Below, piece after piece: positions 44,001 to 56,380 of a stretch of DNA of 64,000 nucleotides. The position numbers and the translations under genes were made by a program. Numbering within the stretch: position 1 is the stretch's first letter; every line of letters begins with the position of its first letter. Source of the DNA: Amaranthus tricolor (Eukaryota > Streptophyta > Magnoliopsida > Caryophyllales > Amaranthaceae); NCBI RefSeq assembly GCF_026212465.1, contig NC_080052.1, positions 9,455,033 to 9,519,032 of the forward strand. The letters run 5' to 3'. The notes beneath the pieces were generated by a model that saw only the letters and a list, made by a program, of their open reading frames with translations, ran no database searches and was not told the origin of the DNA.

Positions 44001-47000
44001 TTCTTAATGAAGTTTCGCTGGTACTGATCACTGCAAGTTAATGTAGGAGGCTGGCCCTGATTATCCTTGCCGCAGTGATGCTTTTACTGGCATTTGTTGG
44101 ATTCTGTGAGTTCAATGCCTTCTCTATTGGACTGTGATTTCACCTTATTCTTCTTTTTTTGTCATTCACTAACACAATTTGTTTTATGGGTGCAGTGCTG
44201 TCAATTTTTGGAGTGCAATGTCTTGTGTACACGTATGTACTTTTGTTAATATTTGGTGGTTGTCTTCATATTCCCTTTGTTGTTTATTTGCTGAACCTGA
44301 TTTATTGTTTGAACTGCCCTGTTCCTTGCATATGCAGATTGGTCATTGCTGGTTGGCTTCTAGTGACATTAACATTCATCTTGTGTGGAGTTTTTCTTGT
44401 CCTCCACAAGTAAGTCTTACTGAATTGTTTCTCATAGTATCATAGGGATTGCATCGTTATGTTGTTTTCTCAAATTGCAGTGTGTCTGCCATGCTTATGA
44501 TACTTTTGAATGCATACTGCGGTCTAAAATTTTAGTGTCTGACAGTGTCCGTTATGTACGTTTGGTATTGAACTTATCTAAAGTCAAAGGGCCTAGGTCC
44601 TAGGTAGATGTTCAATATGCTATATTAGCCTTCTAAATGTGAACATGGCTTGAGCTGTTTAATACAGGCTTATCTACTCTGTCATTGTGGTTTTTTCTTA
44701 ATATAAATACTTTGGCTTCTTTAAAATAGCTAATGTGGCTCTTATTGTGGAAATGGTCATGAACATGGGCGCTTTGTGAGCATTTTCATCAAACTTAAAA
44801 TGTGATTACAAATACATGTGTAAATTACTCATCAAGTTTGTTCATTTCCCCCCTTTGTCGGGTTTCATTCCCTTTTCGTGTGTGGGTGGGGGTATTAAAT
44901 AATCAATGTGTGGAGGAAAAATAGTTTTAGTGACATAGTGCAAAAATGTTGTTTTGATCATGATCACGATCACGGCCTCATTTGTGTAGTTCCGGTGTGA
45001 ATGCGCTTTTCGTATCATCAAAATTCGCCAATCATGAGATATCCCTTCAACTGGTCCAAAATGCGATTTTAATACCCATTTATGATGCGAGTAGTATTGG
45101 TTCGAGAATTTTTGATAATGTTTACAATGCGGCTGGTAAGATAATGTGCCATTGTTGTTGCACTATGGTTAGTGATGCTTCTGCTCATGAGAATTGTATA
45201 TGAACAAGCAATAAGAAAATGGAAACGTAATTTCTCAGTATACTAGTGGATGGTAACCTCTTTGTATGAAGTATGAAGTTACGGCTAGGAAGTTTTGTCT
45301 TTTCTAAAGTACACTGATTTATTGGCTTTATGTGGTCAAGGAGTAAGGACTGGTTCAGCTTAAAAGGCTGTTCTGTTGAGCAAGATACTTGGGCTAATTT
45401 ATTTTGGTCATTCAACACATACCAAGAGGCAAGAGCTATATTTATGGAATGAACTTCATACACATTTGGCTTTATGGTTTGATGTTATTGTGTGATAAAG
45501 AGGAAGAGACTGAGCCAGCTTAAGTTGTTCTGATGAAAAAGATACTTGTGGGGCAAACTTCTTTTAGCCATCCAATGAACTTTACAAGAATTATAAAATA
45601 TGATTATGGAATGAGCTTATGGCCTGAATAGTCTTTGAAGTTGGGAGTCGTGAGACAATGATAGAAGTTGGTTTATGATATACATGTATGTGATTACTCA
45701 TTATCTTATTGACGTCTTCAACAGGGGTGTTCAATGGGCCGGGCCCCCATTTTGAGCCCTTATCTGACCCGTCTTTCGAAGGGCTTTGCCGACCGAAAAC
45801 GGTCTCTATTATAATTATAATGAAGCGGGCTATAAAAGGGCTCAATAAGGGTCGGAAACGGGTCTTTCTTAGTAGCATAATTAATGTATAATTTAAATAT
45901 TATAAATGACAATGTCAATGGGGATTATTAATTCCTTTGAATTTAATTATTATAAATGATAATTTACTTGTTATAAATTGATAAATGTGGATTTAAATAA
46001 TTTTAAGTAATAAAAATGGGCTGGGTTGGGCTTTCAAAGCCCAGCCCATTTAAAGTCCATACTAAGTTTAAAGGGCTCTTATCTAACCCGGCCTATTTTT
46101 ACTTTAGCTCGGCCCGACCCGACCCTTATCCGGCACATTAAACACTCCTAGTCTTCAGAGATTATACTATCGTGTAGCATTTTTTTCTCACGAAGGTTAG
46201 TTTAGTCTAATAGTAAATCTTCAAAAAGTGTTTGACTATGGTAGTTGGTAGATTGTTATCTAGTTTGTGTTTTCTTTGTGGTTCCGAAGGTGGTGAATGA
46301 TAACCATGCTAATCCCAACCATGTGTGCTAACAAACGATTAAATTTTCATAAATATTTGTTTTTTGATTTCTGGTTAGTGTATATTGCTATATAAATGCA
46401 GGACATAAGCCCTTCTAATTACCAGGATTTTACTGATTAAAATTGATTGTTACCATAATTGATTTTTTTTGGTCTGTTGAAAGTGAATTGTTACAGATTG
46501 ATGTTTATTAGTTAAAGAAGAAAGGGTTTTGGTGTATTTTTACCATGTAAAATTTAAATTTTGTTAATTTTTCCAATATTTCACGAACATAATTTTAGAA
46601 TTCTTTGCGATCAATGTTTCAATATTTGGCTGGTTTACATAAAATTAGTCCTGGATCATACTATCATGTTCTTTTCACCTGCACATTGATGATATGCTCT
46701 TCTAACTGGTACTTTCCTATGATGTTTAACATCAGTGTGGTTTCAGATACTTGTATATCCATGAATCAATGGGTCCAAAACCCTACGGCACATACAGCAT
46801 TGGATGATATCTTGCCTTGTGTAGACAACGCAACTGCACAAGAAACTCTAACAAGATCTAAAGAAGTCACTAATCAACTAGTCGACATGGTTAACTTGGT
46901 GCTTGGGACTATTGCCAACACCAATGTACCGCCCAACACTCCTCCGCCAATTTACTTCAATCAATCAGGTCCGTTGGTGCCTAATCTTTGTAAACCTTTC

Positions 47001-47518
47001 AACTCAAATTTCACTGATCGCACATGTGTATCGGGTGAAGTCGACTTCAACAACGCAACCCAGGTAAGATCAGTTGTACCAATTTCAGTGTTTCACTATT
47101 TATAATATGATATTACATATTGATTCTAATTTTGTTTTTCCTTGGGTATCAAATGTAGGTATGGAAGAGCTATACTTGCCAGGCAAAAAAAGTAAGCGGG
47201 AACGAGATTTGTACAACCACAGGACGACTGACACCAACAATATACAGCCAAATGAGTTCTGCGGAGTCTGTTGGATTTGCTTTGTATCATTACACACCGT
47301 TTTTGGTGAACCTCCAAGATTGCACTTTTGTGCGCACCACTTTCAACGACTTTAGTGTCAATTACTGCCCAGGATTGAGGAAATATACCCAATGGATCTA
47401 TGTTGGTTTAGTGTTGGTCTCTGCTGCTGTTATGTTTTCCTTGATTTTCTGGGTTATCTATGCTCGTGAACGAAGGCACCGTGTTTATACTAAGCAATAT
47501 GATGCTGCTCATCACTAA
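41100..47518 (+). CDS. Multi-pass plant transmembrane protein, nine exons, intact
   Basis: Exons 41100-41211, 41329-41492, 42714-42895, 43482-43766, 44047-44105, 44196-44232, 44338-44409, 46736-47063 and 47159-47518 join to 1599 bp (532 residues). Every intron is GT-AG and all phases agree. The protein starts with a signal peptide (about residues 1-27), has YTGGWNISDTHYWA before the first membrane segment (about 98-124), then segments near 137-160, 249-275, 280-300 and 492-514. The loops carry Cys and N-glycosylation sites. WVQNPTAHTALDDILPC, then QWIYVGLVLVSAAVM and YARERRHRVYTKQ are highly conserved in this plant family (like Arabidopsis AT2G25270, from memory; distantly tweety-like). It likely sits in the endomembrane system or plasma membrane; the function is unknown. 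There is no stop or frameshift. Introns 2 and 7 hold MITEs. Confidence 0.9.
42241..42427. mobile_element. Stowaway-like MITE in intron 2
   Basis: The ends TTCCCTCTATCTCTATGAAA and GAATTCATAGGAGTAGAGGG-type sequence are imperfect inverted repeats of about 28 bp; TA precedes the left end, and the right TA has decayed to TT. 187 bp. Confidence 0.65.
42494..42578. mobile_element. Short Stowaway/MLE-derived element in intron 2
   Basis: CTCCCTTTTCTC at the left and TATGGAGGGAG at the right, flanked by TA (42492-42493 and 42579-42580). Only 85 bp, a strongly reduced copy. Confidence 0.6.
45722..46150. mobile_element. hAT-type MITE in intron 7
   Basis: Starts CAGGGGTGTTCAATGGGCCG and ends CATTAAACACTCCTA; the ends are imperfect inverted repeats. 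GTCTTCAA (45714-45721) and GTCTTCAG (46151-46158) are an 8-bp target duplication with one mismatch. The arms are rich in GGGCC and CCCGACC words. 429 bp, no transposase. Confidence 0.85.
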
Positions 47519-48569
47519 ACTTACATGTATTCACGAGAGATTTTTCCGCTCAGTTATGTTTATTCTTTTGTGTATACAGAAGTAGCGTGCAAGACAACGA
47601 GAGTTCCATGTACATTATTGCGTTCGTATTTTGAACCTAGACAGACATTTATGTGGAGAATCTGTTAGAAGTAGATAGAAACGGTTCATTTCCTGTGTTA
47701 CTATATTTTGCTGCTGTATGAGGCTGAGCATCTAGACGGTATCCGATAGACGATATGGAACCCAGAGTGTTTAATTGATTTGTTTTGTGTTAGATCTACT
47801 GTTTTTCTGTTCTTATTGCGCTTCAATCTTACTCCAACAAGTCAAACTAAGTGATGATTCTTGAACAGCAGTTTACTACACATGATGCATTTGATGACAT
47901 ATAACTGCCTTAGTGCAAAAGCCACAAAGACCACTTTGGTTGGGCGTTGGTTGTTCTTTTCTTTCGCAACCATTCATTTATGTGAAAGGTTTTTTTTTCT
48001 AAGTTATAAGCTCATTGTCATCACTAGATAATGAAAGGAGGATAGAGACAATGATCCATATTTTGCCATGTCATTGGAACTAGAGTGCTTACTGGCAAAT
48101 TTAGGTGGGTAGCGGACTGAACATGCTTATAAAAATTATCAGTAAACTTTATTTTTAAAAACCTGCCCATCATTGTGGACCTTATTTTTTTGCCGCAACT
48201 TGTCATCGTTCTTAGCGGGCAGAACCTGCAGATAAATTGGCATGATCGATGTAATCTTAAAAATAATACCAACACGCTATTCAAAATTTTCCACATACAA
48301 AAATATTTTCAAAGATGAGACACTTGAAGTGCAGAAGGATAGCATACAACAATGAAGTTACAACACTAATTGTCCACATTGTTGGTCTATCAAAGTAAAT
48401 AGACAATGGACTTAGATTTAGGCGATTGGAGTATTGCATCTTCTCATGTAAGTTTAAAATAAAAAAATTGAATGATTATGAGTTTATAAAATAAGCACAT
48501 GTGCAAATTTACTCTTGTATTGCTACCCGTTCGTTTAATTTAGCGGACGGATATTACCCATCTAAATAT
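47519..48569 (+). other. 3' flank of the host gene, no further gene
   Basis: The 3' untranslated region probably occupies the first 200 to 350 bases (T-rich with TGTTTATTC and TGTTTTGTG), but no poly(A) site can be fixed. 48000-48570 shows no conserved frame; the minus-strand frame at 48024-48296 has no recognisable motif. Confidence 0.4.
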
Positions 48570-49080
48570 TAAAATTTTTTTAAAAATTTGAATAAATTAA
48601 GCAAAAAATTATAAAATAAATCAAAAAAATAAGCAATGGTTTCCAAAGTAAGCACTTTTTTCCAGAGCTGAGGTTTGGGTTGTTACTAACAGTGAACTAA
48701 GAGGATTGATAAAAAAAGTCAAGTTCTTTGTTCGCTGTTACTAACAGCAAACAAAAACTTTGAAGTTTTTTTACCAGGTTTTTGTAGTAACTGCGAACAA
48801 AGGAGACCTGGTCAAACAAGGTCAAGTCTTTGTTCGCTGTCAGTAAAAGCGAACAAAGGTTTGACCCTATTTGACAAGGTAAACCCTTTGTTCGCTGTTA
48901 CTAACAGCAATCAAAGAACTTGATTTTTTTTACCTGCCTTTTTTGTTCGTTTCGCTGTTAGTAACAGCGAACAACTCAAACCTCAGCTCTGGGAAAATAT
49001 ACTTATTTTAAGAAACATTATTTATTATTTGACTATTTTATATTATTTTATTTATTTAGTTTAAATTTTCAAATTTTTTC
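48570..49080. mobile_element. Foldback element made of TTCGCTGTTA palindromes
   Basis: The outer arms (about 48570-48683 and 48971-49080) are inverted copies: CCAGAGCTGAGGTTTG at the left against CAAACCTCAGCTCTGG at the right, with looser AT-rich homology outside. Inside lie five hairpin units of the type TTCGCTGTTA..TAACAGCGAA, some intact (48950-48973), some decayed, spaced about 50 to 60 bases apart. No ORF. A MITE-like foldback; I could not place a target duplication. Confidence 0.7.
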
Positions 49081-49350
49081 AGAGTCCAAATTTTTCTAGT
49101 TCGTTTGATTTTGCTGCACCATCTTATTAGCTGTATTTACGTTTTAAGAAATTGAATTAAATATGAAGTCCGATTCAGCCCTTGGCGGAGCAGTTTTATT
49201 TCCTTAACCTCTCGTTCAATGCAATGGGTGTTGAATCTAAATTATGGACATATTTTAGGATGTCTCAATAAGTCATCAGAATATTTTTTTATTATGAATT
49301 TATAGATCCATCATGATTAATAATTAACAAATTTTTAATCAAAATTTTAA

Positions 49351-49617
49351 GGGAAAAATTATCGTGAATAACCAACTATTGATTAACCATGAATAATACC
49401 AATTTAAAGGGATGTTTTCCTAGAAAATCTCTAACATGTTAAAAATCAAACTATAGGTGATTATAAGACAAAAAACTTAGTAAATTAGTTAATAAACTAA
49501 AGTTGGTATTATTCTAGGAAAATACCCTTATAAGTTGGTATTATTCATAGTTAATCAATAGTTGGTATTATTATACTAAAATTAATAAAAGGTTGTATTA
49601 TTCACGCTAATTTTTTC
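49351..49617. mobile_element. Mutator-like MITE
   Basis: Long inverted repeats: GGGAAAAATTATCGTGAATAA at the left against TTATTCACGCTAATTTTTTC at the right, then AACTATTGATTAAC and its partner GTTAATCAATAGTT, then CCTAG centre sequences. AATTTTAA flanks both ends (49343-49350 and 49618-49625), an 8-bp duplication. Mutator transposases usually make 8 to 10 bp, so a MULE-derived MITE is the best guess. Confidence 0.65.
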
Positions 49618-49625
49618 AATTTTAA

Positions 49626-50810
49626 AATCATGATCATGTCTATTATTTTCAATACATTTGTGTGAGTTATTGTATACTAAACCAATTTAACTGTCTAGGT
49701 GGTGGTTAATCAGAACAAATCGACATAACCTATATAGAGGTGTTCATTCGAGTCAGTGTTAGATTGATTTAAAATCGGGTCTTATGTTTATAATATTTTT
49801 TGCATTATTATGAATATGTTTTTAATATCAAGTTAAAGTCGGGTCAATTCTACACAATCTTGTAGTATAGACATCGAATCAAATATGTTTGGAATACCTA
49901 TAAACTTAAACTTAATTTAAACCAAAAATGACTCTAGAAAAAATAACACTAAATATATATTCCTATTCATATATATGAAATTATGAAATACGAATACTTG
50001 GCGTACATTAATACTTATACACTTTGTTAATCGAATTCTTCATTTTGCTTTACGTATATGTTGATATGGCACTTAAACACTTCATTTTAGGTGTAAACTT
50101 GAATACTTAGACGTATGCGATACTTGGACACGTACCAGTATTTGATATTAGTACCCGAGTCCAAGTAACATAACTTATACTTCTCCATCACATTCATTTT
50201 ACAATCATTTTGAATTACGATGATTTAATTTTTTTTACTAAAAATAATGTAAAATAAGTGTGAAAGAAGAGTATGTACCAACTACCAGGGCTGTCTCATA
50301 AATTTTAGAGTTCCTGTGTCAATTTTATCTTAAAAACCCTTAGAATTAAAAAAAATAAAATACTAATATATGATAAAATTTCTCAATTTATTAAAATATT
50401 TATATTTGAGTCTTTATTACTTAATTATTCTCGTGTAAAATATATAGTATAAACATATTTACAGTAATTAAAACAATAAATCAAATAAATATAAAAAAGA
50501 TTTTTCAAATTCTTTAATAACAGGGCCCAATGCTATAGAGCGTATTATAGATGTTAATCCACGGCAACGCCAACTAGTATAGGAAGGCAGGAAGCATATA
50601 TGTTGTGATTAAAACATTAGTGTATTCAAAAAGTTTGGTAAAATGTCATCATCGAAATTCAAATATGCAAAGCGATTTGCTTAGCCGACTTAAATACATG
50701 CATATTTTTGAGAAACTTGGCAAGTTTGCAACTTTGCAATCTTAGATGTTAACTCATATACAAATATGTTTTGGGCCGGACATGTCCACATATGACATAA
50801 TATCTCATAC
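49626..50810. other. AT-rich intergenic DNA, nothing recognised
   Basis: No conserved reading frame and no clear transposon ends. Confidence 0.45.
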
Positions 50811-50935
50811 TTTATTCCCGATCCTTAAATATCGCCATCCTTTTCATTTTATCACCACCCCCTCCAAATGAAATTACGAATTTACCCCTGATTTTTAAAA
50901 AATTACAATTTTACCACTCATTTCAAATTTCTTAT

Positions 50936-51140
<205 letters not shown>

Positions 51141-51183
51141 TAATAATATTATTATTATTATTATTTTCCAAAAAGAAAAAAAA

Positions 51184-51310
51184 AATTGAGTCGCCCAAAA
51201 ATGGGCGTTTGAACCGGGGTCCAGTCGCCCAGAACTGGGCGATTGAATCATGGTTTAGCCGCCCAGAACCGGGCGACTGGACCCCGGTTCAGTCGCCCAA
51301 TTTTGGGCGA
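51184..51310. repeat. GTCGCCC hairpin cluster, left arm
   Basis: Four successive palindromes of the form (A)GTCGCCCA-GAACT-GGGCGA(C) with changing centres (AAAA, GAAC, GAAC, ATTTT), joined by CCGGGGTCCA / TGGACCCCGG, which are themselves inverted. GC-rich in an AT-rich setting. The matching cluster is at 51649-51742. Confidence 0.8.
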
Positions 51311-51394
51311 CTCAATTTTTTTTTTTTTTTTTTGCTTTTTGGAAAATAATAATAATAATACTAATACAAATAATAATAACTTATAGATTAATGT

Positions 51395-51468
51395 GGCCTA
51401 TTAGCTCAGTTGGTTAGAGCGTTGTACTAATAACATAAAGGTCACAGGTTCGAGACCTGTACAAGTCA
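51395..51468 (+). tRNA. tRNA-Ile(AAT)-like gene, degenerate
   Basis: 74 bases with the layout of plant cytosolic tRNA-Ile: D arm TAGCTCAGTTGG (a perfect A box), anticodon loop CTAATAA (anticodon AAT), T arm CAGGTTCGAGACCTG (perfect B box GGTTCGAGACC). The acceptor stem has mismatches at pairs 4-69 and 6-67, and the anticodon stem has one at 31-39, so a working tRNA is doubtful. TTTT follows at about 51472 as a possible Pol III stop. It faces the inverted copy 31 bases away. Confidence 0.65.
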
Positions 51469-51499
51469 TTATTTTATAAAATTAATAATTATTAAATAA

Positions 51500-51573
51500 T
51501 GACTTGTACAGGTCTTGAACCTGTGACCTTTATGTTATTAGTACAACGCTCTAACCAACTAAGCTAATAGGCC
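51500..51573 (-). tRNA. tRNA-Ile(AAT)-like gene, inverted copy
   Basis: Minus-strand partner of 51395-51468, same length, with two differences seen (D arm TAGCTTAGTTGG, T loop GGTTCAAGACC). Both still fit the A and B box consensus. The same acceptor mismatches are present, so the pair was duplicated after the tRNA had decayed. Confidence 0.65.
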
Positions 51574-51648
51574 ACATTAATCTATAAATTATTATTATTA
51601 GTATTAGTATTATTATTATTATTTTCCAAAAAGCAAAAAAAAAAAATT

Positions 51649-51742
51649 GAGTCGCCCAAAATTGGGCGACTGAACCGGGGTCCAGTCGCCCGGTTCTGGG
51701 CGGCTGAACCATGGTTCAATCGCCCAGTTCTGGGCGACTCAA
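51649..51742. repeat. GTCGCCC hairpin cluster, right arm
   Basis: Inverted counterpart of 51184-51310 but one unit shorter: GTCGCCCA..TGGGCGAC, GTCGCCCGGTTCTGGGCGGC, ATCGCCCAG..CTGGGCGAC. It ends CTCAATTTTTT, as does the other copy. Confidence 0.78.
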
Positions 51743-51767
51743 TTTTTTTTTTAATTATTAATTTTAA

Positions 51768-51806
<39 letters not shown>

Positions 51807-52369
51807 TGTTATTATTATTAATTTTATTTATATTCTTTTTTAAGAATATAAAAAGTTAATTATTATTATTATTATTATTATAAATAAGAAATTTGTAAGG
51901 AGTGGCAATTTTGTAATTTTTTAAACTTCAGGGGCAAATACATAATTTCGTGGGAAGGGGGGGTGACAATAAAATGAAAAGAGTGACGAAATATAATAAC
52001 TCCCTACTTTATTTTAGCTTTTGTTTTTTCAAAGTCGGCTATCCATCAACAGTAAAACAAATGTTACCAAAAACTTTTCAAATCAAACCACAAATACTAC
52101 ACATATCTTATAAAAATACCACCACAATGTTGCCACCTTCACTCCAATCCATTTAATTTTTTTTTTCCTACTTAACTTCAAACCTTAGTGCATTACAAAT
52201 GAAAATTATATATAATATCTAAAAATAATTCAAATAAAATACAAATGAAAATACAGGTAAAATATTTTTGATTAATTTGTTGAATATTTATTAATGTTTA
52301 TTAGTTAATGGTTACTACATTTGAAAAAAATTCTGATAAATATTTTATCTCTTTACAATACAAAAACTC

Positions 52370-53073
52370 TCTATTATACATACCATAAATTCATACTTCA
52401 CATATTAAAAAAAACACTTACTACATAAATCCTAAACACCAACTTTAAATATCATAAAACTCCTACTTTGTATTCTATAAACTCTTATTTTGCATATGAT
52501 AACACATACTTTACATAACATAACATCGTACTTTATATACTAAATATTCCATCTGCACATACCCTATACTTCACATATATTTATCACCAACTTCACATAT
52601 TAAAAACCTTAATTTCACATTTATAAACAACAACTTTACATATTATGAAATTTTACTTCACATGCTAAAAAGTCCTACTACACACACTATAAATTAAACC
52701 TCAACTTTACATACATTAAACACTTCCTATACTTATTCAAACTCTTAATTCACATATCATAAACATCTACTTCACATACATAAACCCCTACTATTCATAT
52801 CATAATCACTTATTTCCATGATAAAAGCCCTTACTTCACATATCCTAAACATCAACTTCACATATTAAATACTCTTTACTTGCACCTAGTAACCTTCTTC
52901 TCATACCATAAATGTCTATTTAGATATCAAAACCTCATACTTCACATATTTAAAAGCATTATTGCACATATCCTAAACACCTACTCCAGATTTCAAAAAC
53001 ATCAACTTTACATACTAAAAAGTCATACTTGATATATTATAAATACCAACGTCACATATTAAAATCCCATATT
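52370..53073. repeat. Degenerate minisatellite (CTACTTCACATATCATAAACAC type), left part
   Basis: About thirty units of roughly 21 to 26 bases around the consensus CTACTTCACATATCATAAAC, with many substitutions. The array is interrupted by copia C (duplication ATAAC at 53074-53078 and 56376-56380) and goes on at 56381. No coding capacity. Confidence 0.75.
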
Positions 53074-53078
53074 ATAAC

Positions 53079-53267
53079 TGATAGAATTGGTAGAATGATT
53101 GGTTGCCATTTCATTTCAAAATGAGAGAATAAATACAAGAGTAATCTTGGAGAGCAAGGAAACTAGCTACAAGAGTAATCTTGGAGAGTAAAGAAACTAG
53201 GTAATTACAAAATAATTACCAAAATATAAAGATATATAAGATATGCACAATATTCTATTCTATTACA
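53079..53267 (-). repeat. Copia C 3' LTR (left)
   Basis: 189 bp. Starts TGATAGAATTGGTAG, ends CTATTACA in plus sense. It contains a doubled ACAAGAGTAATCTTGGAGAG segment. Partner of 56189-56375. Confidence 0.86.
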
Positions 53268-53299
53268 CCCCGCAGTTAAATTGGAAGGTTTGCGAACGC

Positions 53300-56072
53300 T
53301 GAGACTGGATCGAAAATCATCAAAAAGAACTTGAGGCAGACCCTTGGTAAAGATATCGGCAATTTGATATCGAGATGGAACATGAAGAACCCGAACATCA
53401 CCATGCTGAACCTTTTCACGAACAAAATGAATGTCCATTTTAATATGCTTAGTGCGTTGATGATGAAGAGGATTGCCCGACAAATAAACAGTACTAACAT
53501 TGTTACAATAAACAAGAGTGGCTGTAGGAATAGGACAATGCAGCTCAAGAAGCAAGTTACGAATCCAACAAGTTTCAGAAACAACATTAGAAACACCACG
53601 ATACTCAACTTCGACACTAGACTTAGAGACCATAGGTTGGCGCTTAGTAGACCAAGAGATCAAATTGTCACCGAGAAAAACACAGTAATCGGAAGTGGAA
53701 CGGCAGGTGTCAGGACAACCACCCCAATCAGCATCAGTATAGGATAAGAGAGAAGAAACAGGGAACTATTATAGTTGTAGTCCATGGTCAAGAGTCCCTT
53801 GAATGTACCAAAGAATTCTATGAAGAGCAGTCATATGTTCAACTCAAGGATCATGCATAAATAAGCACACTTGTTGAACGGCAAAAGAAATATCCGGACG
53901 TGTGAAAGTAAGATACTATAAGGCCTCAACTAAGCTACGATACAAGGTAGGATTATCATATGGAGACCCAGCATCCGCACAAAGTTTGCTAGATGTAGTA
54001 ACAAGAGGAGCAGGTTTGCATTAAGACATGCCAGTTTTATCCAGAATTTCAGCAGCATATTTGTTTTGAGAGATAAATAGACCTGCAGGAGTACGAGAAA
54101 TAGCAATACCCAAGAAGTAACGGAGAGGACTCAAGTCCTTCATAGCAAATTCCGAACTTAATTTAGACATAATAGACTGACGGAGAAGATCAGAAGAAGC
54201 AATGAGTATAATATCATCCACATACAAAAGAAGATAAGCATTATTGGATCCATGATAATAAACAAACTAAGAGTTATCAGAAATGCTATTACGAAAACCA
54301 ATGGTAGTCACAAAATCAGCAAACCATTGATACCAAGCTCGAGGGGCCTGCTTTAGACCATAAAGAGACTTTCGGAGAAGACACACATGATCGGGGGTCG
54401 AGTGGGATCACGAAAACCCAAAGGTTGATGCATGTACACAGTTTCATTCAAGTGACCATGCAGAAAAGCATTTTTAACATCCACGTGATGAATGGACTAA
54501 GATTTAGACAGAGAAATACTGAAAACAATGCGAATAGAAGCAGGTTTGACCACAGGGCTAAAAGTCTCATCACAGTCAATGCCCTGTCTTTGAGATTTGC
54601 CATCACCAACAAGACGCGCCTTATAGCGCTCAAAAGAACCATCAGACTTAGTTTTCACTCGAAAAATCCATAAGGAACGAATAACATTAACATTTGGAGG
54701 CTAAAGCACAAGATCCCAAGTATTATTCTCAATTAAAGCATTAAATTCATCCTTCATAGCTTGTTTCCAATTAGGGTCACGGAGGGCATGGATAGGAATT
54801 TTTGAAATAGTAGAGAAGGAGATGGAAAGGGCGTGAGAAGTATATTTGGGATTGGGTTTGAAAATGTCATGCTTACTACGCGTAGTCATGCCAGGCGGAG
54901 AAGGAGGATTTGGTGATAAGGGGCAATTTAAGGAAGAAATTAGGCTAGAGGATGGGGTCTGTGATGCATGACACAATAATGTACGAATGATATTATTTAT
55001 TGTGCAAATTTTTTTTTTTTGAATTTTCCATTTTGGGATGAAGTTTGGGGGCAAGCGAAATGAAGAGAGATACCCTGAGTAGCATAAAAATGGTGAAAAT
55101 TTTTATTATCAAATTCACCCCCATTATAACATTGAAAAAATTTGATATTAAGCTCAAATTGAGTATTGACAAAGGTGTTAAATTGCACAAAAATATCATA
55201 CACTTGAGACTTGCGAAAACGGAAAAGTCCATAAAAAATTTGTATAATGATCAAGAAAGAGGACATAGTAGTTGTAGCTCGAAGGGCTTGAAACGGGAGA
55301 AGACCATACATCACTATGAATAATATCAAAAGGTTTAGTACTCACAAATTGAGAATTAACAAAAGATAATCTAACATGCTTACCCAAAGGACAAGAATGA
55401 CACACAAAAGATGAAGTTTTATTACATTGGATAGAATTAGAAGAATATAAGAAATGCAAAATGTCATTTTCCGGGTGACCTAAACGGGAATGCCAAATAC
55501 TAGAAGATAAAAAAGCCAAATGTGGAGAGGAAGGGATGGTAGCTCCATGTGTCGAATGGAAAGGATAAAGATCACCAGTGCTATTAGACCGTAAGAGGAT
55601 ATTCCCCATGCCCAAATCTTTCACAGAAAAACCAAAAGGATCAAATTCAACAGAAACTTTATTATCACGAGTAAACTTACGAACAGAGATCAAAAATTTT
55701 AATGAGTTTAGGGGCATATAAGACATTTTTGAGAGTAAGGGAAGGATTAGAGAGAGAAATGGGTAAATCACCGTGACCTTGAATAGGAATCATATTACCA
55801 TTACCAACAATTATGTGATTATTATAATGATGCTTCAATGGAAAATACTTAAAAAAATTACCTTGAGAGTGAGATATGTGGGATGTAGCACCGATATCCA
55901 TGTAGTAATTTTCATCTAGAGAGGACAAAGAGAAAGTATGCATAGCTTGATTGATATTCGTCGGAAAGTAGTCCGGCGAGGAAGATGACCCAGTAAAGAA
56001 ATTATGGGCTAGACAAGGCCCAAGGATATTCGGAGAGACGTTGGTGGTGGGATGAATTTTAGGAGAAGCCAT
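53300..56072 (-). pseudogene. Copia C pol: protease, partial integrase, RT, RNase H
   Basis: Minus strand from ATG 56072: protease remnant YYMDIGATSHISHSQGNF (DTGAT has become DIGAT), then SSIWHSRLGHPEND and CHSCPLGKHVRLSF (integrase zinc finger), FDIIHSDVWSSPV (first catalytic Asp), then YNGGEFDNKNF (second). After SQNGKF near 55010 the integrase is cut. [81 protein letters not shown] (about 54227-54190). RNase H: YTDADWGGCPDT, SSVEVEYRGVSNVVSETCWI, IADIFTKGLPQVLFDDF. Several stops and shifts break it. The gag domain is not found. Confidence 0.82.
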
Positions 56073-56188
56073 GGATGAAGCAAGAGAGGGGGGCGACGGT
56101 AAGGGTGGGGAACAATTGTCTTGGGGAGCAAAGAAGAAAGTAAAAACGGTTGAGGAGAGGAAAAAAAGAACCTAAGCTCTTGATACCA

Positions 56189-56375
56189 TGATAGAATTGG
56201 TAGAATGATTGGTTGCCATTTCATTTCAAAATGAGAAAATATATACAAGAGTAATCTTGGGGAACAAGAAAACTAGCTACAAGAATAATCTTGGAGAGTA
56301 AGGAAACTAGCTAATTACAAAATAATTACCAAAATATAAAGATATACAAAATATGCACAATATTCTATTCTATTG
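56189..56375 (-). repeat. Copia C 5' LTR (right)
   Basis: 187 bp, partner of 53079-53267. The outer end has lost about two bases compared with the left copy. ATAAC follows at 56376-56380. Confidence 0.86.
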
Positions 56376-56380
56376 ATAAC

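Larger units (their letters stand above)
53079..56375 (-). mobile_element. Copia C: defective Ty1/copia element in the minisatellite
   Basis: Minus strand, 3297 bp. LTRs of about 189 bp (53079-53267 and 56189-56375) start TGATAGAATTGG in plus sense. Target duplication ATAAC (53074-53078, 56376-56380). Primer site TGGTATCAAGAGC at about 56176-56188 reads inward on the minus strand. The gag gene is absent: the protease begins within about 120 bases of the primer site. A second deletion removes the integrase C-terminal part (near 55010). Not autonomous. Confidence 0.88.

Noticed and set aside
53205..53747. Plus-strand frames within copia C
   Set aside because: Shadows of the minus-strand RNase H region, which has conserved motifs.
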